Of a stretch of DNA of 64,000 bases, positions 1-8,125 are shown one piece after another. The first letter of the stretch is position 1; each line of letters starts with the position of its first letter. A model generated the notes under the pieces. That model saw only the letters and a program-made list of their open reading frames with translations. It made no database searches and was not told the origin of the DNA. Origin of the DNA: Microbacterium aerolatum (GTDB lineage Bacteria; Actinomycetota; Actinomycetes; Actinomycetales; Microbacteriaceae). A program made the position numbers and the translations under genes. The stretch spans positions 248,001 through 312,000 of the forward strand of contig NZ_BJUW01000002.1 of the NCBI RefSeq assembly GCF_007988825.1, in the 5' to 3' direction.

Positions 1-530
1 TCGCCCCGGTTCTCGGCGTGGTCGCGCTGCCCGGCACGGGACAGGACTTCCTGGATGCCGCGGTAGCCCACGCCAATGAGAAGCTGCAGGGCACGCTCGG
101 CGCCAACCTCCTGATCGACCCCGCCACGCAGAAGGCACTCGGCACGGGGTTCGAGCGCGCCATCACCGAACTGCGCTACGGGTCGATCGCGATCAACGCG
201 TGGACGGCGTTCGGTTTCATCACCCCGACGCTGACCTGGGGCGCGTTCCCCGGCAACACGCTGCAGAACGTAGGCAGCGGCATCGGCGTGGTGCACAACG
301 CGCTGCTGCTCGACCGCGTCGAGCGATCGGTGCTGCACGGGCCGTTCCGGCCCTTCCCCCGGTCGCTGCCGGTCGTGAACGGCGGCGGACGCTTCACGAT
401 CCTGCCGAAGCCGCCGTGGTTCGTGACCGCGCGCACCGGTGCCGCGGTGAGCGAGGGCCTCACGAGGTTCCGCGCGAGCGGCGGGATCGTGGGGCTGGTG
501 AAGACGCTGGTTCAGGCGCTGCGGGCCTGA
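1..530 (+). CDS. Aldehyde dehydrogenase family protein (3' end only)
   Basis: The gene enters from the left edge; the frame is open from position 3 and ends at TGA 528-530, giving about 175 C-terminal residues. The stretches GPVLGVVALPG near the edge and ITELRYGSIAINAW fit the C-terminal part of the catalytic domain and the oligomerisation region of NAD(P)+-dependent aldehyde dehydrogenases, which oxidise aldehydes to carboxylates. The catalytic Cys and Glu would lie upstream and cannot be checked. The tail after PLPVVNGGGRF-type sequence is longer than in classical ALDHs, so this may be a divergent subfamily. A long hairpin follows the stop. Confidence 0.78.
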   Translation, partial: APVLGVVALPGTGQDFLDAAVAHANEKLQGTLGANLLIDPATQKALGTGFERAITELRYGSIAINAWTAFGFITPTLTWGAFPGNTLQNVGSGIGVVHNALLLDRVERSVLHGPFRPFPRSLPVVNGGGRFTILPKPPWFVTARTGAAVSEGLTRFRASGGIVGLVKTLVQALRA

Positions 531-536
531 ACCACT

Positions 537-605
537 GCGAGATTGCATTCCGCGGATGAGATGCCGCGCATTGCGCGCGGCCTCGGCCGCGGAATGCAAT
601 CTCGC
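537..605. repeat. Long intergenic hairpin (copy 1)
   Basis: A perfect 19-bp inverted repeat, gcgagattgcattccgcgg at 537-555 and its complement at 587-605, encloses a GC-rich loop that can itself fold. It lies between two convergent genes, so it could act as a bidirectional terminator, but it has no T-tract. Its layout (outer arms containing CGAGA and TTGC, a second GAGATGC just inside) resembles the hairpin at 40055-40121. Confidence 0.7.
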
Positions 606-613
606 ATGCGGGG

Positions 614-1576
614 TCAGACGGCGAAGGCGTCGGTCGCGTCGCGGAGCGCCTGCTGGATGCCGGGTTCGGATGCCGCGTGCCCCGCGTCGTCCACGACGAC
701 GAACTCGGCCTCTGGCCAGGCGCGGTGCAGGTCCCACGCCGTCATCATCGGCGTGCAGATGTCGTACCGGCCCTGGACGATCACGGCCGGGATGTGCCGG
801 ATCGCGTCGACTCCGGCGATCAGCTGTCCCTCGGTCCACCATCCGTGGTTCACGAAGAAGTGGTTCTCGATCCGGGCGAAGGCGACGGCCGTGGCATCCT
901 CGGTCATCCGCTCGATCGTGTCGGGATCCGGTCGGAGCGTGATCGTGGATCCCTCCCACTTCGACCACGCCCGCGCAGCGGGAACGTGGACGGCCGGGTC
1001 GGAGTCGAACAGCCGCCGGTGGTATGCCTCGATCATCCGGTTGCGCTCGAGCGGCGGGATCGGCGCAGCGAACTCCTCCCAGAGGTCGGGGAACAGCGCA
1101 CCGGCGCCGCCCTCGTAGAACCACTCCAGCTCTTCGCGCCGCAGCGTGAAGATGCCGCGCAGCACGAGTTCGGTCACGGCATCCGGGTGCGCCTGCGCAT
1201 AGGCGAGGGCGAGCGCGCTGCCCCACGATCCGCCGAAGACCTGCCACTTCTCGATGCCGAGGTTCTTGCGCAGCAGCTCGATGTCGGCGATCAGGTGCGC
1301 GGTGGTGTTGAAACGGAGGTCGGCCTCCGGCTCGCTCGCGTGCGGGATGCTGCGACCGCAGCCGCGCTGGTCGAACAGCACGATGCGGTATTTCTCGGGG
1401 TCGAAGAACCGGCGGTGCCACGGGGCTGTTCCGCCGCCGGGCCCGCCGTGCAGGAACACCACCGGCTTGCCCTCCGGGTTGCCGCTGACCTCCCAGGCGA
1501 TGCGCTGTCCGTCACCGACGAGCAGCATCCCGCTCTCGTACGGTTCGATCGGCGGATACAGTGCATCCGTGTTCAT
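614..1576 (-). CDS. pip: Proline iminopeptidase (S33)
   Basis: This 320-residue cytosolic alpha/beta-hydrolase releases N-terminal proline from peptides. The oxyanion motif HGGPGGG is at residues 43-49, DQRGCGRS at 69-76, and the nucleophile elbow GGSWG at 115-119 places the catalytic Ser at 117. The late Asp (in GRYDICTP) and His (in DAGHAASEP) complete the triad. Length and motifs are typical of the family. I chose ATG 1576 because GGGGGA lies 6-7 nt before it and the conserved YPP(I/L)EPY start follows; the frame runs open to 1828 without homology. Confidence 0.93.
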   Translation of the reverse strand: MNTDALYPPIEPYESGMLLVGDGQRIAWEVSGNPEGKPVVFLHGGPGGGTAPWHRRFFDPEKYRIVLFDQRGCGRSIPHASEPEADLRFNTTAHLIADIELLRKNLGIEKWQVFGGSWGSALALAYAQAHPDAVTELVLRGIFTLRREELEWFYEGGAGALFPDLWEEFAAPIPPLERNRMIEAYHRRLFDSDPAVHVPAARAWSKWEGSTITLRPDPDTIERMTEDATAVAFARIENHFFVNHGWWTEGQLIAGVDAIRHIPAVIVQGRYDICTPMMTAWDLHRAWPEAEFVVVDDAGHAASEPGIQQALRDATDAFAV

Positions 1577-1667
1577 GTGCGTCCCCCGGTGAATCAGCAG
1601 CCCGCCGTGATCGGCGCTGCCTTCACCGTACCGTGTACCCTTCGCGAAGCGTGCGACCGGACCCGCG

Positions 1668-2546
1668 TCACGACACGAGGTCGATCGCCACGGAGTCGTC
1701 GAAGGTGTCGCACACGCCGACGCCGTTCTGATAGCCGTTCGCGAACCAGTGCTGCCTGTTCTCGCTCGACCCGTGCGTGAACGACTCGGGGTTCGAGAAG
1801 CCCGACATTTCCTGGATGTGGTCGTCACCCACGACGAGGGCGGCGTTGAGCGCGTCCTCCAGCTGCGCCTCGGTCGGAGCCTCCAGGTAGTGGACGCCGT
1901 TGTCGTCGGTCAGCTCGGCCGCGTCGGCGAGCCACGCGCCCGCATAGCAGTCGGCCTGCAGCTCGATGCGCACCCCGTCGCTTCCCGGCCCTGTCTCCCG
2001 CCCCGGGTGTGCGGCCATGACCCCGGTGATGTTCTGGATGTGATGGCCCCACTCGTGACCGACGATGTACAGCTGGGCGAGCTCGTTCGCGGAGGCGCCG
2101 AACTGCTGGCGCATGATCTGGAAGAAGCCGGGGTCGATGTAGACGCCCTGCTCGGGCGGGCAGTAGAACGGGCCGACCGAGTTGGATGCCGTGCCGCACT
2201 GCGTCGACGTCTGCCCCTGGAACACGTACAGCTGCGGAGGCGTGTACCCCTCGACGTGTTGCGCCCAGTACTCGTCCAACAGCACCTGGGCGCCGGCCAT
2301 GCGGCAGTCGTCCTGCGTGTTCGCGTCTTCGCCCGTGTCGCACGCGAGGGCGGTGCTCCCGGCGCCGGGAGATCCGCCGCCCTGCGTCCCGCCGCCGATC
2401 AGACCCGACAGGTCGATGCCGAGCAGAGGACCCGCGAGCAGGGCGAGGATGCCGAGGATGCCCACACCGCCACCGGCGATCGCAGCCGTCCGGCCGGGAC
2501 GACGGGTGCGGTGACCCGAGATGTCGGATTCGGGGTTGAACGTCAT
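1668..2546 (-). CDS. Membrane-anchored neutral zinc metallopeptidase (YpfJ/KPN_02809 family)
   Basis: The 292-residue protein has one N-terminal membrane segment (about residues 21-43, after an Arg-rich cytoplasmic tail), a Gly-rich linker, then an extracellular PF04228-type domain with the zinc motif HEWGHHIQN, in which two His bind zinc and Glu is catalytic. The downstream [12 protein letters not shown] supplies the further conserved acidic region of the family. Physiological substrates are not known. It is transcribed divergently from malate dehydrogenase. TACTCT lies 6 nt before the ATG, so the message may be leaderless. Confidence 0.88.
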   Translation of the reverse strand: MTFNPESDISGHRTRRPGRTAAIAGGGVGILGILALLAGPLLGIDLSGLIGGGTQGGGSPGAGSTALACDTGEDANTQDDCRMAGAQVLLDEYWAQHVEGYTPPQLYVFQGQTSTQCGTASNSVGPFYCPPEQGVYIDPGFFQIMRQQFGASANELAQLYIVGHEWGHHIQNITGVMAAHPGRETGPGSDGVRIELQADCYAGAWLADAAELTDDNGVHYLEAPTEAQLEDALNAALVVGDDHIQEMSGFSNPESFTHGSSENRQHWFANGYQNGVGVCDTFDDSVAIDLVS

Positions 2547-2552
2547 GCGATG

Positions 2553-2586
2553 AGAGTACCCCCCGCCTCCCGGACGGACGTAGGCT
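2553..2586. promoter_or_regulatory. Divergent promoter pair for the metallopeptidase and mdh
   Basis: On the minus strand TACTCT (2558-2553) ends 6 nt before ATG 2546. On the plus strand TAGGCT (2581-2586) ends 7 nt before ATG 2594. Both fit TANNNT -10 boxes that would start transcription at or beside the start codon, so both messages are probably leaderless. No good -35 hexamer is visible for either. Confidence 0.5.
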
Positions 2587-2593
2587 CCTTGAC

Positions 2594-3583
2594 ATGGCGA
2601 CCACGATCACGATCACGGGTGCGGGCGGACAGATCGGATACGCGCTGCTGTTCCGCATCGCCGCCGGCGACATGCTGGGTCCGGACGAGAAGGTGCGACT
2701 GCGGCTGCTCGAGATCCCGCAGGGGCTCGGCGCCGCCGAGGGAGCGGCTCTCGAGCTGCAGGACGGCGCCTTCGACCTGCTGGAGCACGTCGAAGTGACG
2801 GATGACGCGGCGACCGGTTTCGACGGATGCGACATCGCCCTGCTGGTGGGCGCGCGGCCGCGAGGCCCCGGCATGGAGCGCGCCGACCTGCTCGCGGCGA
2901 ACGCCGGGATCTTCGGGCCGCAGGGGCGCGCGATCGCCGAGAACGCGAACCCCGGCGTGCGCGTCACCGTCGTCGGCAACCCCGCCAACACGAACGCGCT
3001 GATCGCCGCGGCATCCGCCGACGGGGTCCCCGCGGAGCGGTTCACCGCGCTCACGCGCCTCGACGAGAACCGGGCCAGGGCGCAGCTCTCCGTCGCGCTC
3101 GGGGCGCCGATCACCGGCATCCGGCGCGTGCCGATCTGGGGCAACCATTCGGCGACGCAGTTCCCCGATGTCACGCACGCGACCGTCGACGGCCGCCCGG
3201 TCCTCGATGCGCTGGCCGAGCGCTTCGACGACGTGCAGGGGTGGCTGGATCAGACGTTCATCCCGCGGGTCGCGAAGCGCGGCGCCGAGATCATCGAGGT
3301 GCGCGGTTCGTCGTCGGTGGCATCCGCCGCGAACGCGACGATCGAGCACACCCGCGACTGGGTGCGCGGTACGGATGACTGGACCAGCGCAGGCGTCGTA
3401 TCGCACGGGGAGTACGGCGTCCCTGAGGGTCTCGTATCGTCTTTCCCGGTGCGAGCGGTGGACGGCGAGTGGCGAATCGTCGAGGGTCTCGAGCTGAGCG
3501 ACTGGGCGCGCTCCAGAATCGACGCGTCGGTCGCCGAGCTGGCCTGCGAGCGTGAGGCGGTGCGCGCGCTCGGGGTGCTGTGA
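2594..3583 (+). CDS. mdh: Malate dehydrogenase
   Basis: The 329-residue TCA-cycle enzyme oxidises malate to oxaloacetate with NAD+. The N-terminal Rossmann fold has [17 protein letters not shown]. The substrate-binding arginine region reads [12 protein letters not shown], and the active-site His lies in [11 protein letters not shown]. Length and motifs match the cytosolic-type MDH group used by actinobacteria. The start ATG follows a TAGGCT box by 7 nt with no Shine-Dalgarno sequence, consistent with a leaderless message. The next gene begins 41 nt after the stop. Confidence 0.96.
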   Translation: MATTITITGAGGQIGYALLFRIAAGDMLGPDEKVRLRLLEIPQGLGAAEGAALELQDGAFDLLEHVEVTDDAATGFDGCDIALLVGARPRGPGMERADLLAANAGIFGPQGRAIAENANPGVRVTVVGNPANTNALIAAASADGVPAERFTALTRLDENRARAQLSVALGAPITGIRRVPIWGNHSATQFPDVTHATVDGRPVLDALAERFDDVQGWLDQTFIPRVAKRGAEIIEVRGSSSVASAANATIEHTRDWVRGTDDWTSAGVVSHGEYGVPEGLVSSFPVRAVDGEWRIVEGLELSDWARSRIDASVAELACEREAVRALGVL

Positions 3584-3624
3584 TCGCCCCTGCACAGGGC
3601 AGAATGGATGCCGGAGGTTCGGCG

Positions 3625-4071
3625 ATGAGCGATGTGAATGAGATGGCGGATGCGGCACTGACGAGTCCGCTGCACCTGCCGCACGCAGCGGCGTCGTGCC
3701 CGAAGTGCCTGGCGGACGCCGATCACGACTGGTGGTCGGCTCGTCCGGAGGGTGCACGGCTGGTCGGACTGGTCGTCGCGCGCGACGGGATGCCGTCGGT
3801 GACGGAGCAGCGCACGGAGCTCACCCGTTTCGGCGTGCCGATCGAGGGGTTCCGGCATCCTGCCCCGGAGATCCTGGAGACCTGGGGAGACCGGCTGTCG
3901 CGCCTGCTCGACACGCTGCAGCGCGGCGACGTGCTCGTCGTCGCGAATGTGCACGCCCTCGGGCGCGACCGCGACGAGGAGACCCGCACCGTGGCGGCGC
4001 TGCGCAGCCGCGGGATCATGGTGAAGGTGCTCGGCCACCACGCGCGGCACCTCGCCGACGCCGACCGCTGA
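3625..4071 (+). CDS. Degenerate serine-recombinase (resolvase) N-terminal domain protein
   Basis: The 148-residue protein has a fold pattern like the resolvase catalytic domain. VVARDGMPSVTEQRTEL aligns with the usual Y-x-R-V-S-T-x(n)-Q-x(2)-L opening, and GDVLVVANVHALGRDRDE aligns with the GD-x-LVV-x-LDRLGR block. The position of the nucleophilic Ser is occupied by Asp, and the DNA-binding C-terminal domain is absent, so recombinase activity is unlikely. I chose ATG 3625 because GGAGG at 3612-3616 is well spaced before it; an earlier in-frame ATG would overlap mdh. It lies just downstream of mdh. Function unknown. Confidence 0.72.
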   Translation: MSDVNEMADAALTSPLHLPHAAASCPKCLADADHDWWSARPEGARLVGLVVARDGMPSVTEQRTELTRFGVPIEGFRHPAPEILETWGDRLSRLLDTLQRGDVLVVANVHALGRDRDEETRTVAALRSRGIMVKVLGHHARHLADADR

Positions 4072-4099
4072 CCCTTCGGCGGACTCAAGGACAGATCAG

Positions 4100-4792
4100 T
4101 CAGTCGCCGTACGGCGCGACGGGGAACTCCGTGTCGTCAGGCTGCGGCTGGATGGGCGTGCCGTCCTCGTTGCGATAGACCGGGCTCCCTTCTTCGGGGA
4201 AGTAGAACCTCGGCTGCCAGGTCGGTCCCTCGAAGCCGGGGAACCGCTGCGAGGCACCGGTGTATACGAGGCCGTCGAAGACCATGTCCGACAGGTCTCC
4301 GGCATCTCCCGGGAAGCATCCCGGCGCAGCGGACACCTCGATCGTCCCGCGCCCCGGCCGAACGGTCACCACGCCGCGGCCCACTGAGCCGCCGGTGGCG
4401 ATGACGTTGACCTCACGCCGTTCGCCGTCTCCGAGTACGGATGTCTCGGGCACCATGCCCGCCGCTTCGAAGGCGGATGAGGCGTCGGCGACGACGGCGT
4501 CGACATCGAGCTGCTCAGGCTCGAGCGTCCGCACCCAGGAGAACGCGTAGCCGGAAACGCCGACGTCGGCGCTGCAGGCGATCGGCGAGGCGCCGTAGGA
4601 CTCGACCGTCCAGTCACCCTCGTGGATCGCCATGATCACATCGTGCATCGCCGTCGAGTAGGCGGTGTACCGCTCCTCGCCGTCTCTGTAGAGGGCGTCG
4701 CCCGTCGGCACTGTCGCACCGCATCCCGTCATCGTCACCACCGTCCCGGCGGCCAGAGCCACCATCAGTACTCGCCGGAGCACGCCCCGCAT
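4100..4792 (-). CDS. Lipoprotein, possible partner or immunity protein of the adjacent DUF1023 hydrolase
   Basis: The 230-residue secreted lipoprotein has an n-region with three Arg, a hydrophobic core and a lipobox TMTGC with the lipidated Cys at 24. The rest resembles no family I recognise. It is the last gene of the WXG100-like/hydrolase unit and starts 15 nt after the hydrolase stop. An alternative GTG at 4807 adds five residues; ATG 4792 is preferred because GGTGGA precedes it and the signal peptide begins there. A lipoprotein directly behind a T7SS hydrolase recalls TilA, the lipoprotein immunity factor of the staphylococcal lipase TslA; that role here is inference. Confidence 0.75.
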   Translation of the reverse strand: MRGVLRRVLMVALAAGTVVTMTGCGATVPTGDALYRDGEERYTAYSTAMHDVIMAIHEGDWTVESYGASPIACSADVGVSGYAFSWVRTLEPEQLDVDAVVADASSAFEAAGMVPETSVLGDGERREVNVIATGGSVGRGVVTVRPGRGTIEVSAAPGCFPGDAGDLSDMVFDGLVYTGASQRFPGFEGPTWQPRFYFPEEGSPVYRNEDGTPIQPQPDDTEFPVAPYGD

Positions 4793-4807
4793 CAGTCCAC
4801 CGTCCAC

Positions 4808-6457
4808 TCAGAAGTCGATGAAAGCGTACTCATCGCTGATCCACCAGTTGCTCTCGTCCCAGAATCCCTGCGTACTGCCCTCACCATCGCGCTGCGTTCC
4901 AGGTTCTTCGGTCCGGATGATCTCGGACACGTTGAAGAACGACTCTGATCCGGGCTCGAGGTATGCGCCGGGCCCGAGGGCGCCGTGCCCGGTCGACGCG
5001 GGAAGTTCGCCGCCGTCGCCGTCGACACCGCCGTCGCTGCCGAACACGGTGACCCCTGGCAGTTGCTCGGGCGAAACGGAGTGCTCGAAGGTCGTTGCGC
5101 GGCCGATACGGGCGACCGCGTCGTCCTCGGAGATCGTCGCGTAGATCTGCGGGTCGCCAGTGGACAGGTTCGCGAGTACGGCCTCGTCGTTCGGAAAACC
5201 GGCCGATCCGACCGCGATGAATGCGGTGACGCCTGCGCCGTCGGGATCAGATCCGATCGCGAGTGCGGCGGTCGTGCTGCCGTAGGAGTGGGCGATGACG
5301 TTGACGTCGGCGTGCGGCGCGAGCGTCCCGATCCCGCGCAGGTAGGAGGCAAGGGCGGCGGCGGCGTCCTCGGCTCGCGCCATGCCCGGCTCCTCCGCGA
5401 GGCTCGGGGTGTCGTATCCGAACCAGACGACGGTCGCACACCCCTCGCCCACCGAGCGGTTCAGCGCCCTGGCTGATTCGCCCCAGGCATGCATGTCGCT
5501 GACGTTGCCGTTCATGCCGGGAACGAGCGTGTTGATCTCGGATGCCGTCGCGAGGTCTCCGTGCGCGATGGCCGCCGTCGTCTGCTCCGCACCGTCCGGG
5601 TCGAAGCTGATCAGGCTCGGCCGCGGCGAGCCCTCCGCCTCGAGTGCGCGCTGGATCGCTTCGAGCTCGTCGCGTCGATCCCCGGGTGGCTCGGTCGCGA
5701 GCATCGCCGTCAGCCGGTCTCTGTTCACATCCGCGCGCACATCCCACGGGATGCCGTCGAGATTGCCGAGCACGTCGGGATGCGCATCCAACAGCTCGTC
5801 GTGGAGCTCGGGATGCGCGTTCCACAGCGCGATGACCTCCGCGCTGTCGTCGGCGCCCAGCAACTGTTCGAACACCGCTCTCGCCTCGGGTGTGAGGGAT
5901 GCGGAGGCGGCACCGGCGAGCGCGGCGAGGGCTTCGTCGTAGGCGGCGTCCCAGTTCTCGAAGTGACGCTCGTACTCCGAGCGCAGCGCGGAAAGGTGCT
6001 GCCAGGACAGGTCGCGGGCCTGCGCCGCCTCGGTCGCCGCGTTCTGCGCGAGATCCGTGAACAGGCCCACACCGGCACCGGCGACGACGAGAGCGACCCC
6101 GGCAGCATCTGCGGCATCCTCGCTGCGCTGCATCCAGTCGGCCTCGGCCATCTCGATGTCCTCGACCAGGGCGTTCGCGCGCTGCGCATGCCGCTCGTGC
6201 GCATCGGCGTACTCCTGCAGCACGATGGCGAGCAGGGCCGCCTCGCCGATGTCGGCGTCGATCGTGGTGAGCAGGCGTTCCGCATCGTCGCGCACTGCGC
6301 TGACCGACTCGCCCGCGCCTGACACTGTGCTCGCCCGCGCGACGGCATCACGCAGGTCTTCGAGCCTGTCCTGCACACGCGTGAACTGACCTGACCACCA
6401 GGCCATGCTGCCGACGTCGCCCTCGATCCGCTGCGGCACCGCGCTGACGGTCGTCAC
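4808..6457 (-). CDS. Helical-domain plus DUF1023 alpha/beta-hydrolase, candidate T7SS substrate
   Basis: The 549-residue protein has an N-terminal helical half (about 1-280) that begins with a WXG-like hairpin (AWWSGQ at 19-24), and a C-terminal DUF1023 (PF06259) hydrolase. In the hydrolase LVPGMNGN (311-318) is the typical oxyanion-side segment, AHSYGS (389-394) gives Ser391 as nucleophile, and TGHGALG contains a likely catalytic His491. There is no signal peptide, as expected for a T7SS substrate exported with a WXG100 partner. It starts with GTG in a GTGA overlap with the WXG100-like gene, so the two are translationally coupled. Substrate unknown; an ester or lipid is plausible. Confidence 0.86.
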   Translation of the reverse strand: MTTVSAVPQRIEGDVGSMAWWSGQFTRVQDRLEDLRDAVARASTVSGAGESVSAVRDDAERLLTTIDADIGEAALLAIVLQEYADAHERHAQRANALVEDIEMAEADWMQRSEDAADAAGVALVVAGAGVGLFTDLAQNAATEAAQARDLSWQHLSALRSEYERHFENWDAAYDEALAALAGAASASLTPEARAVFEQLLGADDSAEVIALWNAHPELHDELLDAHPDVLGNLDGIPWDVRADVNRDRLTAMLATEPPGDRRDELEAIQRALEAEGSPRPSLISFDPDGAEQTTAAIAHGDLATASEINTLVPGMNGNVSDMHAWGESARALNRSVGEGCATVVWFGYDTPSLAEEPGMARAEDAAAALASYLRGIGTLAPHADVNVIAHSYGSTTAALAIGSDPDGAGVTAFIAVGSAGFPNDEAVLANLSTGDPQIYATISEDDAVARIGRATTFEHSVSPEQLPGVTVFGSDGGVDGDGGELPASTGHGALGPGAYLEPGSESFFNVSEIIRTEEPGTQRDGEGSTQGFWDESNWWISDEYAFIDF

Positions 6458-6747
6458 GGTGATCTCTGACCGGTGAACTCTTCTTCGAGCTCATGAAACC
6501 CGTCGGCGATGGCCTGTGCGGAAGCGGCGAGCTGCGATGCCCCGTCGACGCGTGCCGACGATGCCGTGCGCAGCCCTGTGAGGCGGCGGTGCATCTCGAG
6601 CCGCAACGCCACACGGGAAGCGGGATTCTCGATACCGACGTCCTCCGCCCGCAGATCAGCGGCCTGCATGAGCAGCTCCGTCACGGCGGCGTTCAGAGCG
6701 CTCGCGGCGCCGGTCAGCTCGGCCCGGAAGATGTCGACGTCGCCCAT
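6454..6747 (-). CDS. WXG100-like small helical protein (T7SS partner)
   Basis: The 97-residue all-helical protein fits the size and two-helix hairpin pattern of ESX/WXG100 partners, with helices joined near residue 40 (EDVGIENPAS), although no literal W-x-G is present. It overlaps by GTGA the start of the DUF1023 hydrolase, the classical small-partner/large-substrate arrangement. I chose ATG 6747 because GGGGAGG lies 5 nt upstream. It is the first gene behind the operator and -10 box at 6799-6844, so it heads a three-gene unit (partner, hydrolase, lipoprotein). Confidence 0.78.
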   Translation of the reverse strand: MGDVDIFRAELTGAASALNAAVTELLMQAADLRAEDVGIENPASRVALRLEMHRRLTGLRTASSARVDGASQLAASAQAIADGFHELEEEFTGQRSP

Positions 6748-6798
6748 TCGGCCTCCCCGCCACTCCGGTGCGATCCGGGTCGCCATGACCCGAGACAC

Positions 6799-6844
6799 AG
6801 GCTAGGGCAGATGCACCGGTGCGCCGATGGGCATGACTGCCCAT
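6799..6844 (-). promoter_or_regulatory. T7SS operator/promoter, site E (WXG100-like/hydrolase unit)
   Basis: Read on the minus strand, ATGGGCAGTCATGCCCAT (6844-6827) is an 18-bp palindrome. After its CCC there are 24 nt to the -10 box TAGCCT (6804-6799). The predicted start is about 45 nt before the ATG. The same spacing and box type recur at four other T7SS promoters. The palindrome takes the place of a -35 element, as expected for an activator site. Confidence 0.72.
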
Positions 6845-6860
6845 CCGGATGCTGCGGCGA

Positions 6861-7643
6861 TCAGTCGTCGGAATCGCTCTGGTTGCGCAGCGCCTCGTCG
6901 TCGATCAGAGGGAGGTCGGCGCGTGTGACGACCTGTGACGTCACCGCGTACTCGACCAGGCGGGCGCGGCGGTTGGTGGCGAGCTTGCCGGGGCCACCTC
7001 GGAGACCCTGGACGCCCATGCGGTCGAGCTTGTCGCAGACGTTGTCGAGCTTGCGGTTGAACTTGCTCATGCTCCAGCCGAGGCGCTTGGCGGCGTCGCT
7101 CGACGAAGGGAGCTCGTTCATGCTCACGCCCTCGCGGCGCAGCATGGGCTCGGCGAGCGCCACGATCAGCTGCTTCTGCATGGCGGTGAAGCTGACCGGC
7201 ATGACCGTCGTCTCGCCGCTCATCGATGCCTCCACCTGGCTCGACACCTCGTACGGCGCCTCCTCGGTGTGCAGATTCAGTTCGTACGTGACGGGGCCCG
7301 CCGTGAAGACGATGACGTTGCGCTCGAAGACGAGCGGCATCCGTGCCCCCGGCGACAGCCAGGACTGCACGGCGCCACCGGCGCTGGAGACCGTTGCGGC
7401 GAGGCGCACGCCCACGTTCGCCAGCCACCACAGGCCGTCGTGGTGCTGCAGTTCGAGGAAGTGCCGGTGCAGGTACGGGTTGTCGTCGATCTCGAGATCG
7501 CCCTCGCGCCCGATGATGAAGGGGTTGCCCGGAGGCAGTTCGTGCCATTCCCCGGCGAACTCGAGGCGCAGCGGTGAGGCTTCGCGCGGCCCCTTCGTAT
7601 CGGCGTCATCGTCCAGCGCCGTGGCACCATCCATCTCAGTCAC
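6861..7643 (-). CDS. FHA-domain winged-helix protein, candidate T7SS regulator
   Basis: The 260-residue protein has an N-terminal FHA domain (about 25-125; GREGD at 45-49), which binds phosphothreonine peptides, and a C-terminal helical segment (about 150-240) of winged-helix type, with a Lys/Arg-rich recognition-like stretch around KRLGWSMSKFNRKLD. No membrane segment is present, so it is cytosolic. GTG 7643 is the likely start because GGAGGGGG sits 7 nt upstream; ATG 7634 is an alternative. It lies between two units that carry the shared palindrome and in the same locus as a kinase and a phosphatase, so it could couple phosphorylation to their transcription (inference). Confidence 0.8.
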   Translation of the reverse strand: MTEMDGATALDDDADTKGPREASPLRLEFAGEWHELPPGNPFIIGREGDLEIDDNPYLHRHFLELQHHDGLWWLANVGVRLAATVSSAGGAVQSWLSPGARMPLVFERNVIVFTAGPVTYELNLHTEEAPYEVSSQVEASMSGETTVMPVSFTAMQKQLIVALAEPMLRREGVSMNELPSSSDAAKRLGWSMSKFNRKLDNVCDKLDRMGVQGLRGGPGKLATNRRARLVEYAVTSQVVTRADLPLIDDEALRNQSDSDD

Positions 7644-7727
7644 GTATCGACCCCCTCCGCGAACATCCTGCCACGCGGAAGCGTCCACCGTGTGATCGGC
7701 TGCTTCAGCCCACGGGATCTGCGCGTT

Positions 7728-8108
7728 TCAGCCGAACTTCGGGCGCAGCTCCTCGCGCAGCTGTTCGATGTTCGCCGGGCTCACATTCCACCGCGAGACG
7801 TCGGTGTCCTCGAACGTCACCTCGTACTTGCCGGTGGTGCGATCGAACTGCACCAGGAGCTTCACCGGCAACGGCTCACCCGGCTTGTAGTAGCTCGCCG
7901 TGTAGGCCTCCACAGCGGGCTGCACACCGGACGGACGCGAGGCCACTGCCGAGATCACCCCGTCGGGTGAGTACGCGTACCCCGATGTGCCGCTGATCCT
8001 GTCATCGTCGAAGCTGATGACGATCGAGAGCGACTGCCAGTCGTCCGCCGTTCCCCGCATGTTGTCGACCAGCGCGTGGATCAGATCTGCTGTGACGTCG
8101 TTTGCCAT
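7728..8108 (-). CDS. YezG-like (DUF600) immunity protein
   Basis: This 126-residue acidic protein matches the YezG/DUF600 immunity family in its C-terminal half. It has a YYKPGEPLPVKLLVQFDR segment, then TGKYEVTFEDTDVSRW, and ends NIEQLREELRPKFG. YezG neutralises the nuclease toxin YeeF in Bacillus subtilis. Here the gene starts 17 nt after the nuclease toxin gene, the usual toxin-immunity order, and the toxin domain is of the matching type. ATG 8108 follows a clear GAGGAG Shine-Dalgarno sequence. Confidence 0.83.
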   Translation of the reverse strand: MANDVTADLIHALVDNMRGTADDWQSLSIVISFDDDRISGTSGYAYSPDGVISAVASRPSGVQPAVEAYTASYYKPGEPLPVKLLVQFDRTTGKYEVTFEDTDVSRWNVSPANIEQLREELRPKFG

Positions 8109-8125
8109 GACTCTCCTCGAATCGC

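Noticed and set aside
3580..3624. Earlier start for the recombinase-like protein overlapping mdh
   Set aside because: No ribosome-binding site supports it, while GGAGG is ideally placed for ATG 3625.
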